From: Candidatus Zhuqueibacterota bacterium 4572_119
GTDB lineage: Bacteria; Zhuqueibacterota; Zhuqueibacteria; Thermofontimicrobiales; Thermofontimicrobiaceae
Assembly: GCA_002084535.1 (NCBI GenBank)
Contig: NBLI01000122.1
Location: 1-8,950, forward strand
Direction: 5' to 3'
Length of the DNA stretch: 8,950 bases
Of the stretch, positions 1-6,103 are shown one piece after another; position 1 is the first letter of the stretch; each line of letters begins with the position of its first letter. The notes below the pieces were generated by a model. It ran no database searches. It was not told the DNA's origin and was given only the letters and a program-made list of their open reading frames with translations. A program made the translations under genes and the position numbers.

Positions 1-98
1 CTCGGAATGACAAAACAAACATTTTCGTTCTGACATTGAATAAAAATTATATTTAACAGACCTCTAATTCCTCCACACAATTAAAGGTAATTGGTTGG

Positions 99-150
99 GG
101 CGCGAGCGCACTTTTCTTCCTGATAGTTAGTGCTTGCGCCTTTTTATTTT
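99..150 (+). terminator. Rho-independent terminator of an upstream off-window gene
   Basis: GGCGCGAGCGC (99-109) pairs along its full length with GTGCTTGCGCC (130-140), giving 11 pairs of which two are G-U. The loop is about 20 nt and TTTTTATTTT follows directly. This is the usual intrinsic terminator layout for a plus-strand transcript entering from the left. The loop is longer than normal, and the gene it would serve is outside the window. Confidence 0.55.
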
Positions 151-188
151 GAATACTCACCGGCAAATTTATTTTGAAACATTTCACT

Positions 189-217
189 TTAGAATTTCGT
201 TAACCGTTTATTATATT
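189..217 (+). promoter_or_regulatory. Possible sigma70-type promoter for the tricorn gene
   Basis: TTAGAA (189-194) and TATATT (212-217) are separated by 17 nt and lie about 45 nt before the start codon. The -10 is good, but the -35 matches only three consensus bases and the region is AT-rich, so a chance match is possible. Confidence 0.28.
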
Positions 218-251
218 TAATCAAATTAAACAGATTAAGAACAATAATTTT

Positions 252-257
252 GGAGGA
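252..257 (+). promoter_or_regulatory. Strong Shine-Dalgarno for the tricorn gene
   Basis: GGAGGA lies three to four bases before ATG 261. It fixes that start, as does the signal peptide that begins there. Confidence 0.8.
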
Positions 258-260
258 ATT

Positions 261-3200
261 ATGAAGAAGCTTTTACCCGTTATTTTTATTTCATTATTTA
301 TAATCTTTTCAATAAGTTTTGCCGGTGAGGAAACCGGATTGCTTCGTTTCCCAACCATCCATGAAAACCAGATTGTTTTTACTTATGGCGGTGATCTTTA
401 TTCTGTGGCTGCGGACGGCGGCATTGCCAGGAAACTGACCAATCACGTCGGCATGGAGCTGTTCCCGCGTTTTTCGCATGATGGCGAATGGCTGGCTTTT
501 ACAGGTCAGTACGATGGAAATACAGAAGTTTATATTATGCCCGCTGATGGTGGCGTTCCCAAACGATTAACTTATACAGCAACTCTTGGTAGAGACGATG
601 TTTCGGATAGAATGGGTCCCAACAATCTTGTTATGGGTTGGAAAAATAATGATAAAGAAATAGTTTTCCGTTCCCGCATGAAATCTTACAATTCATTCAA
701 CGGAGAGTTGTTCCTTGTTGATACTGATGGTACACTGCCGAATCAAATTCCGGTCCCACGGGGCGGTTTTACATCATTTTCTCCTGATGACAAAAAAATG
801 GCCTACAACCGTATTTTCCGTGAATTTCGAACCTGGAAACGATATCGCGGTGGAATGGCGGATGATGTCTGGATTTATGATTTTGAAACAAAGAAAGTTG
901 AAAATATTACCAACAATCCGGCGCAGGATATTATCCCCATGTGGGCTGGAGATAATATTTATTTTCTGTCCGACCGGGGTGATTATCAGCGGATGAATTT
1001 GTTCGTTTATAACTTAACTTCCAAACAGACCCGCCAATTGACCAATCTCACGGACTTTGATATCAAATTTCCTTCGCTTGGAAAGAATGCGATTGTTTTT
1101 GAATATGGCGGCTTTTTATATCGTTTTGATTTGAAGACTGAAGAAGCAAAAAAAATAACTGTCAGAATTGCTGATGATATGGTCAATGGCAGGTGTGAGA
1201 TTAAAGATGTAAGTAAAAATGTTTCCAATTATGAAATTTCCCCGGATGGAAAAAGAGCGCTGTTTGGCGCGCGGGGAGATGTTTTTACTGTTCCGGCAGA
1301 ACACGGACCCACCCGAAATTTAACAGCGACTTCCGGCGCTCATGAAAGAAATTCAAAATGGTCACCCGACGGAAAGTGGATCGCTTATATTTCTGATGTT
1401 ACTGGAGAAGATGAAATTTATATTGTTCCCCAGTGCGGAAAGGGTAAACCAATACAAATAACTAAAGGTGGCGAAACTTATAAATATCAGATTTGCTGGT
1501 CTCCTGATAGTAAAAAATTACTCTGGGGGGACAGGCGCCAGAGATTGCGTTATATTGATATAGAAAAAAAAGAAATCAAAGAAATTGTTAAATCGGACGT
1601 TTGGGAAATGCGCGACTATTCATGGGCACCGGACAGCAAATGGATCGCTTATACAAAACCGGAAGAAAAAACAATGAATAAAATTTATCTTTATTCTCTA
1701 ATCAAGGATAAATCTTATGAAGTGACAGACGGTTGGTACAGCGCTAATTCACCAAAATTTAGTTCAGATGGAAAATACCTGTTTTTTATTTCCAACCGGG
1801 ATTTTCGTCCAACTTATAGCTGGACTGAATGGAATCATATTTATAATGATATGTCCAGGATTTATTTTGTCACTTTGAATAAAAAAGTTCAGTCGCCATT
1901 CAAACCAAAAAGTGATGAAGTGACAATTAAAAAAGAAACAGAAAAATCTGAAAAGAAGAAGAAAGATAAATCAGAAAAAAAGAAACAAGGTGTCATCGTA
2001 AATGTTGACGTGGATGGTCTGAAAGACCGGATTGTCGCGTTGCCGATCAAAGCTTCAGCTTACGGGAATCTTGCTTCAGCGGGAGATAATTTATATTATA
2101 CGCGCCGAGGCAGCAAAGACACGAAACCAGTATTTTTATTGTATGATCTCAAGAAGCAGAAAGAAACCGAACTTGGCAGCATTAGTGGGTATGAAATTTC
2201 CGCGGATAAAAAGAAAATGCTCGTTTCTCAAAAAGGTTCCTATGCCATTATTGATTTGCCAAAAGGAAAAATTAAACTTGATAAAAAATTAAATTTATCC
2301 GGTATGCAGGCTCATTTAAATAAGAAAAAAGAATGGGCGCAAATTTATGAGGAATGTTGGCGTCAAATGAGAGAGTTCTTCTATGCTCCAAATATGCACG
2401 GAGTAGATTGGGACGCGATCAGGGAAAAATATCGACCATTGGTTAAGTATGTGAATCACCGTGTGGATTTGACTTACATTATTGGTGAGATGATCGGTGA
2501 ATTGAGTACCGGACACACCTATGTGGGCGGTGGAGAATGGGAAAAAGCAAAACGGATTCAAACAGGTTTGCTTGGCGCTCAAATTGTTAAAGATGAAAAA
2601 TCCGGATATTTTCAAATAAAAAAGATTTTGCGCGGGCAAAACTGGGACAAAACGCTGGTATCACCATTAACTGAAGTTGGAGTAGATGTCAGCGCGGAAG
2701 ATTATATCCTGGCAGTGAATGGAAAATCAACGAGAACGATGAAAAATATCTATGCTTCATTAGTAAATACTGTTGGAAAACAGGTTACTTTAAAAGTGAA
2801 TTCTACTCCAGCAGAAAAAGGCAGTCATGACATTGTTGTTAAGCCCATTGCGGATGAAGCAAATTTGTATTATTTTGACTGGGTTCAGACAAATATTAAA
2901 AAAGTAACTGAAGCGACTCATGGCGAAGTGGGTTACCTTCATGTTCCTGACATGGGTGTTCATGGACTTAATGAATTTGTGAAATATTTTTACCCACAAT
3001 TAAAAAAGAAAGCGCTGATAATCGATGTCCGTGGCAACGGTGGCGGCAATGTCTCTCCAATGTTAATTGAAAGATTGCGCAGAGAAATTGCCATGATCGA
3101 CATGGCAAGAAACAGAATTCCCGGAACCGATCCCGGAGCCATGATCTACGGACCCAAAGTTTGTTTGCTGGATGAATTTTCTGCTTCGGAAATTTGCTCC

Positions 3201-3411
3201 TTTTCACATTTCCGGCAAAAAGTGGATCATTGAAGGAACCGGCGTGGAACCGGATATTTATGTTGATAACGATCCAGCCAAAGAATTTGCTGGAATAGAT
3301 CAACAATTGAATAAAGCTATTGAAGTGATTTTGGAAGAATTAAAGACAAAGGGAAAGGTAGTTCCACCAATTCCCGCTTATCCTGATAAGTCAGGGAAGC
3401 CGGTAAAATAA
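261..3411 (+). pseudogene. Secreted tricorn-type S41 protease, disrupted near the 3' end
   Basis: Tricorn homologues are large peptidases that degrade oligopeptides. Residues 1-21 are a signal peptide ending SFA, which implies export. TolB/WD40-like propeller repeats fill about 25-680, interrupted by a Lys/Glu-rich linker near 550-577. A helical domain follows, with catalytic His752 in STGHTY, then a PDZ-like region (about 770-860) and the protease core with RGNGGGN near 924-930 and LLDEFSAS at 969-976. In Thermoplasma tricorn the nucleophile Ser965 and Glu1023 are 58 residues apart. Here the Ser976 codon (3186-3188) and the matching Glu (3232-3234, in the +1 frame) are about 15 codons apart. 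About 43 codons are therefore missing and the frame shifts: frame 0 stops at 3233, while the genuine tail (IIEG, GVEPD, to PDKSGKPVK) continues in +1 to TAA 3409-3411. The core is almost certainly inactive if the sequence is right. An assembly error is the alternative. Confidence 0.88.
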
Positions 3412-3503
3412 TCACTTTGAAAAACCAGGTCTCTTTGAGGGACCTGGTTTTTTTTGGCGTTCTTATATTGAAACCTGTAAATAGTAAAAACATATTGCGG
3501 ATG
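3378..3503 (+). repeat. Direct repeat copy 1: tricorn tail, terminator and -35 box
   Basis: This is the copy in its native place. It holds the last ten codons of the protease (YPDKSGKPVK, stop at 3409), the terminator hairpin, and 50 nt (3454-3503) that match 4290-4339 with five mismatches. The partner copy at 4214-4339 is also 126 nt long and lies 836 nt downstream, just beyond vapC. The pair therefore brackets the vapBC module. Confidence 0.85.
3420..3455 (+). terminator. Intrinsic terminator of the tricorn gene
   Basis: AACCAGGTCTC (3423-3433) pairs with GGGACCTGGTT (3439-3449) around the loop TTTGA, with one U-G pair. Flanking A and T runs lengthen the stem. Eight T follow from 3448. The same hairpin design recurs at 4256 and 6018. 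Confidence 0.9.
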
Positions 3504-3523
3504 ATCTTTTTTTTTTTTATATT
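3495..3523 (+). promoter_or_regulatory. Putative promoter of vapBC, partly within the repeat
   Basis: TTGCGG (3495-3500) and TATATT (3518-3523) are 17 nt apart, with a run of twelve T between them, and lie about 40 nt before vapB. The same two boxes at the same spacing follow the second repeat copy (4331-4359), which raises confidence above that of a lone AT-rich match. Confidence 0.45.
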
Positions 3524-3561
3524 CAAGAAAAGTAATTGTCAAGGAACAATGGGATTTGAAA

Positions 3562-3825
3562 ATGAACGCACAAACATTAAGAAATAAACTGTTTGAAGAG
3601 GTTTCAAAAATACCAGACGACAAAATTCCGGAAGTTTTTGACTTTCTTTATCATTTTCGTCTTGGATTAGGTATGAAAAAATCAACTCCGCAAAAAATAT
3701 TAAAATTAGCCGGCAGTTGGCAAGATATGCCTGACGATGAATTTGAAGATTTGCTCAATGATATAAAAACTCGTCGAAAAAAGGCTTTTACTTCAAGGAG
3801 AAGCCGTGAAGCAGGTATTGATTGA
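3562..3825 (+). CDS. VapB-type antitoxin of a VapBC pair (DUF2281-like)
   Basis: This is a small acidic protein of 87 residues. The N-terminal part (LRNKLFEEVSKIPDDKIPEV, then FDFLYHF) resembles the DUF2281 antitoxin family. The C-terminal part (GSWQDMPDDEFEDLL, then RRKKAF) resembles the toxin-wrapping tail found in VapB/Phd-like partners of PIN toxins. The presumed role is to bind and block the VapC RNase and repress its own promoter. ATG 3562 has GGGA about seven bases upstream; a TTG at 3556 in the same frame, ten bases after AAGGA, is an alternative. Its 3' end overlaps vapC by 20 nt, so the two are one transcript and probably translationally coupled. No separate DNA-binding domain is evident. 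Family assignment rests on motif resemblance plus position. Confidence 0.75.
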   Translation: MNAQTLRNKLFEEVSKIPDDKIPEVFDFLYHFRLGLGMKKSTPQKILKLAGSWQDMPDDEFEDLLNDIKTRRKKAFTSRRSREAGID

Positions 3826-4207
3826 CACAGATATTTTGTCTCTATTCTTAAGAAATCATCCTAATGTTGTAGATCACTTTCGAAAATATTTAGATAATTA
3901 TGAAAAAATTAGTTTTAGCATTATTACATATTATGAAATTATCAGTGGCTTAAAATATAGAGATGCAAAAAAGCAATTAGATTCATTTTTGAAATTTACT
4001 GAGTATAATTCAGTCCTGCCAATTACTTTGGATTCAATTGATAAATCCGCCGAAATCTATACAGATTTGCGTAAAAAAGGCAATCTCATAGATGATATTG
4101 ATATTTTAATTGCTGGAATTGCCATTTCAAACGATTTGGAATTAATTTCACACAATCAGAGTCATTTTGAAAGGATCAGCGGACTAAAATTAGGGGACTG
4201 GTATTAA
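3806..4207 (+). CDS. VapC-type PIN-domain RNase toxin
   Basis: The protein has 133 residues, the usual length for a VapC toxin. Members are Mg-dependent endoribonucleases that cut tRNA, rRNA or mRNA when freed from the antitoxin. PIN acidic residues are visible: Asp7 (with Asp9) in LIDTD, Glu44 in YYEIISGL, and the Asp96/97/99 cluster in IDDIDILIAGIA. The end has the family-typical SHNQSHFERISGLKL. The start is GTG 3806, with AAGGAG at 3795-3800; this matches the PIN N-terminus exactly and gives a 20-nt overlap with vapB. The module appears intact, unlike the other two in the window. The gene is AT-rich compared with the protease upstream, consistent with transfer. A protease 3'-end repeat begins seven bases after its stop codon. 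Confidence 0.88.
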   Translation: MKQVLIDTDILSLFLRNHPNVVDHFRKYLDNYEKISFSIITYYEIISGLKYRDAKKQLDSFLKFTEYNSVLPITLDSIDKSAEIYTDLRKKGNLIDDIDILIAGIAISNDLELISHNQSHFERISGLKLGDWY

Positions 4208-4213
4208 AAAAAA

Positions 4214-4339
4214 TTATCCGGATAAATCCGGGATTCCGAACAAGTAATAAATTTCAAAACCACGTTTCTTTAAGAAACATGGTTTTTTTTTGGCGCTCTG
4301 ATATTGAAATCAGTAGATAGTAAAAACATATTGCGGATG
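4214..4339 (+). repeat. Direct repeat copy 2: tricorn-like tail, terminator and -35 box after vapC
   Basis: The segment reads YPDKSGIPNK then TAA (4215-4247), matching the protease end YPDKSGKPVK. The three nucleotide differences within YPDKSG are all third-position and silent. A terminator hairpin and 50 nt at 90% identity to 3454-3503 follow. There is no protease body upstream, because vapC ends at 4207. It is therefore an orphan 3' end of a tricorn-family gene, or a mobile repeat derived from one. Confidence 0.85.
4256..4291 (+). terminator. Intrinsic terminator downstream of vapBC
   Basis: AACCACGTTTC (4258-4268) and GAAACATGGTT (4274-4284) form an 11-pair stem with one C-A mismatch around the loop TTTAA. 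Nine T follow from 4283. It is a homologue of the tricorn terminator and now ends the vapBC transcript. Confidence 0.88.
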
Positions 4340-4393
4340 TAAATAACTTTGGTTATATTGATGAAGTAAGATTATTTTCATTTCCAACCAAAG
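4331..4393 (+). promoter_or_regulatory. Putative promoter and operator-like inverted repeat before the DUF4258/YgiT module
   Basis: TTGCGG (4331-4336) and TATATT (4354-4359) are spaced by 17 nt, copying the arrangement before vapB. An inverted repeat, CTTTGGTT (4347-4354) and AACCAAAG (4386-4393), overlaps the -10 and the likely start of transcription, as an autorepression operator might. The leader to the start at 4492 would be about 125 nt. Nothing else is recognised at 4394-4478. Confidence 0.35.
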
Positions 4394-4491
4394 CATTTTT
4401 ATAGCTCAATTCTAAACGAAGTCGAATTAGTAGGAAGAACAACCACAATTTTTCGTTGGAAGGATTTTTAATTTTGCCAGGGAATTAATTT

Positions 4492-4749
4492 ATGTCCTTG
4501 AAGTCCATCGGCGATGATATTAAGTTTGGTCGTATTACTTTTGGTCCTCATTTGATATAAAGAATGTGGGAAAAAGGATTGTCTATTGATCAGGTTTTGG
4601 ATGTAATCTTAAATGGAACAGTGAACAAAAGAGAGAAAGATGAACAATCAAAAGGGTATTTTTCAATGTTTACAATTTCAAAAGGTAAAATCGTAATAGT
4701 TGTGAAAGATTGTAAACCAGTTTTTATTATTACAGCAAATTGGAAGTAA
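4492..4749 (+). pseudogene. DUF4258 toxin-like gene interrupted by an in-frame TAA
   Basis: From ATG 4492, with AGGGA eight bases upstream, the frame reads FGRITFGPHLI, then TAA (4558-4560, codon 23), then RMWEKGLSIDQVLDVILNGT and on to TAA 4749. This matches DUF4258, a small RelE/MqsR-like family found next to zinc-finger antitoxins. Its members have a conserved His, a short gap and RM.E(R/K)G, and the stop falls in that gap. One base change from CAA, GAA or AAA would explain it. Everything after the stop stays open and in frame, so the lesion looks recent. Restart at ATG 4564 (61 residues) is possible, but it would lose the first strand and the His and has no good ribosome binding site. Seven bases separate it from the zinc-finger gene. 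Confidence 0.72.
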
Positions 4750-4756
4750 GTTTATT

Positions 4757-5050
4757 ATGCCGTGTCCAAGTGGATGCAAAACGCCAATGGAAAAAATCAA
4801 AGAAGATAAAATTTATTACCGCAACGCTGAACCCATTGTTATAACAGAACTAGTAATACATGTTTGTGAAACATGTGGACAGGAATCCATGCCGCTTGCT
4901 TCAGCCAGAATGGTTGAAGATGTTTTAAATGACAAAGTTCGTCCATCTGGCAAGTTTATTGCGGAGAAGTTTGAGGCGAGTGAGAGTTGTCAGGGATCAT
5001 CAGATGAGTTAAAGACAGCAATAAAAACAGTTACCAGGATTTCGGCATGA
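4757..5050 (+). CDS. YgiT/MqsA-like zinc-finger antitoxin with an acquired C-terminal tail
   Basis: The protein has 97 residues. Two Cys pairs, CPSGC (3-7) and CETC (37-40), form the YgiT-type zinc finger, followed by an antitoxin segment (MPLASARMVEDVLNDKV to about 76). MqsA-family proteins bind the toxin through this finger. Toxin-first order with a seven-base gap matches DUF4258/YgiT pairs. A weak GGAAG (4742-4746) precedes ATG 4757. No helix-turn-helix domain follows the finger, so it is the short form. The odd part is the last 15 residues (DELKT to ISA). They align without gaps, in the same frame, to the tricorn tail, and the alignment carries on past this stop to TAG 5078. The native end was probably earlier, with the frame now running into a decayed protease 3' end. 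Confidence 0.75.
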   Translation: MPCPSGCKTPMEKIKEDKIYYRNAEPIVITELVIHVCETCGQESMPLASARMVEDVLNDKVRPSGKFIAEKFEASESCQGSSDELKTAIKTVTRISA

Positions 5051-5080
5051 ACTGATAAGCCAGATAAGCAGATTAAATAG
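5003..5080 (+). repeat. Degenerate copy of the tricorn 3' end (no hairpin)
   Basis: Twenty-six codons from GAT 5003 to TAG 5078 align without gaps to the last 26 codons of the tricorn gene, with 13 of 26 positions identical, including the final stop, and 50 of 78 bases identical by hand count. One internal TGA (5048-5050) now ends the zinc-finger gene. Eight A and CC follow (5081-5090), but the terminator stem is not recognisable. It is the weakest of the copies, yet it sits exactly where the array predicts one. Confidence 0.6.
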
Positions 5081-5174
5081 AAAAAAAACCGTATGGAAGA
5101 AATTTTATCCAGGAAATCGGTCGCTTAAGTGAAACAGAAAACAATACATCCAACAAGAAAATGTGAAATAATCA

Positions 5175-5492
5175 ATGATTACTAAAGAACAAATTAATGT
5201 GATAGCTAATCAAATAGCTGATAAAATAAAAACTAATAAAATTTATGTGTTTGGCTCCTACGCTCATGGCAAACCTGAAGTAGATAGTGATTTGGATTTG
5301 TGTATAATTACTGATATTGGAAATAGACGAAAAATTGAGCTAATAAGAGAAATACGCCGGGAAATAAGGCAATACTATTCAGTTCCTTTGGATGTTTTAG
5401 TCTATGATAATAAAGAATTTGATAAAAGGTCAGCCCATCAGAATACATTAGAGTACAAAATTTTGAATCAAGGGGTTTTAGTATATGGATAA
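5175..5492 (+). CDS. MNT-type nucleotidyltransferase, antitoxin of a HEPN/MNT pair
   Basis: The protein is a minimal nucleotidyltransferase of 105 residues. It has the family signature GSYAHG (27-32), metal-binding Asp39 and Asp41 in SDLDL, and the third acid Asp73 in PLDVLVYD, so the catalytic set looks complete. In studied HEPN/MNT systems this enzyme transfers AMP groups to the HEPN toxin and silences it. The stop overlaps the HEPN start by eight bases (ATGGATAA), which is typical coupling. ATG 5175 has no clear Shine-Dalgarno; the leader (5081-5174) is A-rich and no promoter was identified there. Because its partner carries a nonsense codon, it may be a solitary antitoxin now. Confidence 0.87.
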   Translation: MITKEQINVIANQIADKIKTNKIYVFGSYAHGKPEVDSDLDLCIITDIGNRRKIELIREIRREIRQYYSVPLDVLVYDNKEFDKRSAHQNTLEYKILNQGVLVYG

Positions 5493-5874
5493 TCATACGT
5501 TATCAAACGAATGGTTCGATATTGCGGGTTTAGATTTATCCTCTGCAAAATATCTTCAAAATATGCACCCTGCTCCGATAGAAATTATATGCTATCACTG
5601 CCAGTAATCAACTGAAAAATATCTTAAAGGATTTTTAGCAGTAAATGGGCATGAAGTTATGAAGACACATGATTTGGTAATTCTTAATGAATTGTGCTGC
5701 AAATACGATAACGAATTTAGATTACTTGAAGAAGAGTGCCTGAGACTTACAGATTATGGGGTTAATATTAGATATCCATATCCAATTGATTTGAATATTG
5801 ATGATATGAAATTAGCAATAAAGGATGCTGAAAAAATACAGAATTTTATTTTAGGGAAAGTTGTGTCAAAATAA
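5485..5874 (+). pseudogene. HEPN-domain toxin gene with a nonsense TAA at codon 41
   Basis: From ATG 5485 the frame reads NEWFDIAGLDLSSAKYLQN, then IICYHCQ, then TAA (5605-5607), then STEKYLKGFL, KTHDLVILNEL, IRYPYPI and on to TAA 5874, giving 129 codons. HEPN proteins of this class normally have a QQA-EKYLK motif at the break, so the stop very probably replaced CAA (Gln) by a single C-to-T change. The HDL and RYP motifs downstream are kept and nothing else is broken. An R-x4-6-H RNase motif is not clear, so the ancestral activity is uncertain. HEPN partners of MNT proteins are usually RNase toxins held off by AMP addition. Restart at ATG 5659 would give 71 residues lacking the first helices. 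Confidence 0.82.
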
Positions 5875-5920
5875 GTTGAAATTGGTACCAAGAGGGCAGA
5901 AACTGCCAAAAGCCTATTAA

Positions 5921-6007
5921 GCGATTAAAGTAATCCCGGAAGAGTTAAAACTTCAGGGGAAAAAGATACCGCTGATTCCGGATAAATCCATGGAACTGAA
6001 AAAATAG
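5921..6007 (+). repeat. Orphan tricorn C-terminal fragment downstream of the HEPN gene
   Basis: The frame starting GCG 5921 reads AIKVIPEELK, LQGKKIPLIP, DKSMELKK and TAG. The true protease end reads AIEVILEELK, TKGKVVPPIP, AYP, DKSGKPVK and stop. With one three-codon gap, 17 of 28 residues are identical. TAA at 5918-5920 precedes it, and the bases before that (5875-5917) show no resemblance. Like the copy after vapC, it is a 3' end with no body, followed directly by the terminator. A perfect ten-base palindrome, TTGGTACCAA, lies at 5882-5891. Confidence 0.82.
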
Positions 6008-6017
6008 AAAATAACAC

Positions 6018-6049
6018 AAACCAGGTTTCTTTGAGAAACCTGGTTTTTT
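6018..6049 (+). terminator. Intrinsic terminator closing the TA array
   Basis: AACCAGGTTTC (6019-6029) pairs perfectly with GAAACCTGGTT (6035-6045) around the loop TTTGA, and six T follow from 6044. Compared with the tricorn terminator, a C-G pair has become T-A on both sides, so the pairing is preserved. It faces the minus-strand lipoprotein gene and might weakly serve that too, though the minus-side T tract is poor. Confidence 0.92.
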
Positions 6050-6103
6050 ATTAATTTTGTAGAATTTTTTTGTACCGGTGTACTATTTTTTTGCAAGTGG
6101 CTA

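Noticed and set aside
1..43. Left edge as another repeat copy (CTCGGAATGAC at 1-11; CGTTCTGACATTGAA at 26-40 resembling the segment after the hairpins)
   Set aside because: The match is about 15 bases with two differences, and the rest of the unit would be outside the window. It is suggestive but not supportable.
1007..3526. Several minus-strand open frames of 60-112 codons across the tricorn gene
   Set aside because: They are antisense shadows of a well-supported coding sequence, with no family motifs or ribosome binding sites.
4341..4400. A short LamG-like coding remnant (GYIDEVRLFSFP) after the second repeat
   Set aside because: It is only about a dozen codons in AT-rich sequence, with no second motif; the match is probably chance.
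4558..5607. Reassignment of TAA to Gln in this organism
   Set aside because: vapC, the MNT gene and the tricorn tail all end naturally at TAA, so two internal TAA codons are better read as nonsense mutations.
5884..5909. GGCAG-AAA-CTGCC hairpin before the third tail copy as a terminator
   Set aside because: The stem is five pairs and no T run follows.
3378..6049. The TA array as an integron with attC sites
   Set aside because: The repeats contain hairpins, but I see no RYYYAAC/GTTRRRY core pairs and no integrase gene. The hairpins have T tracts and behave as terminators.
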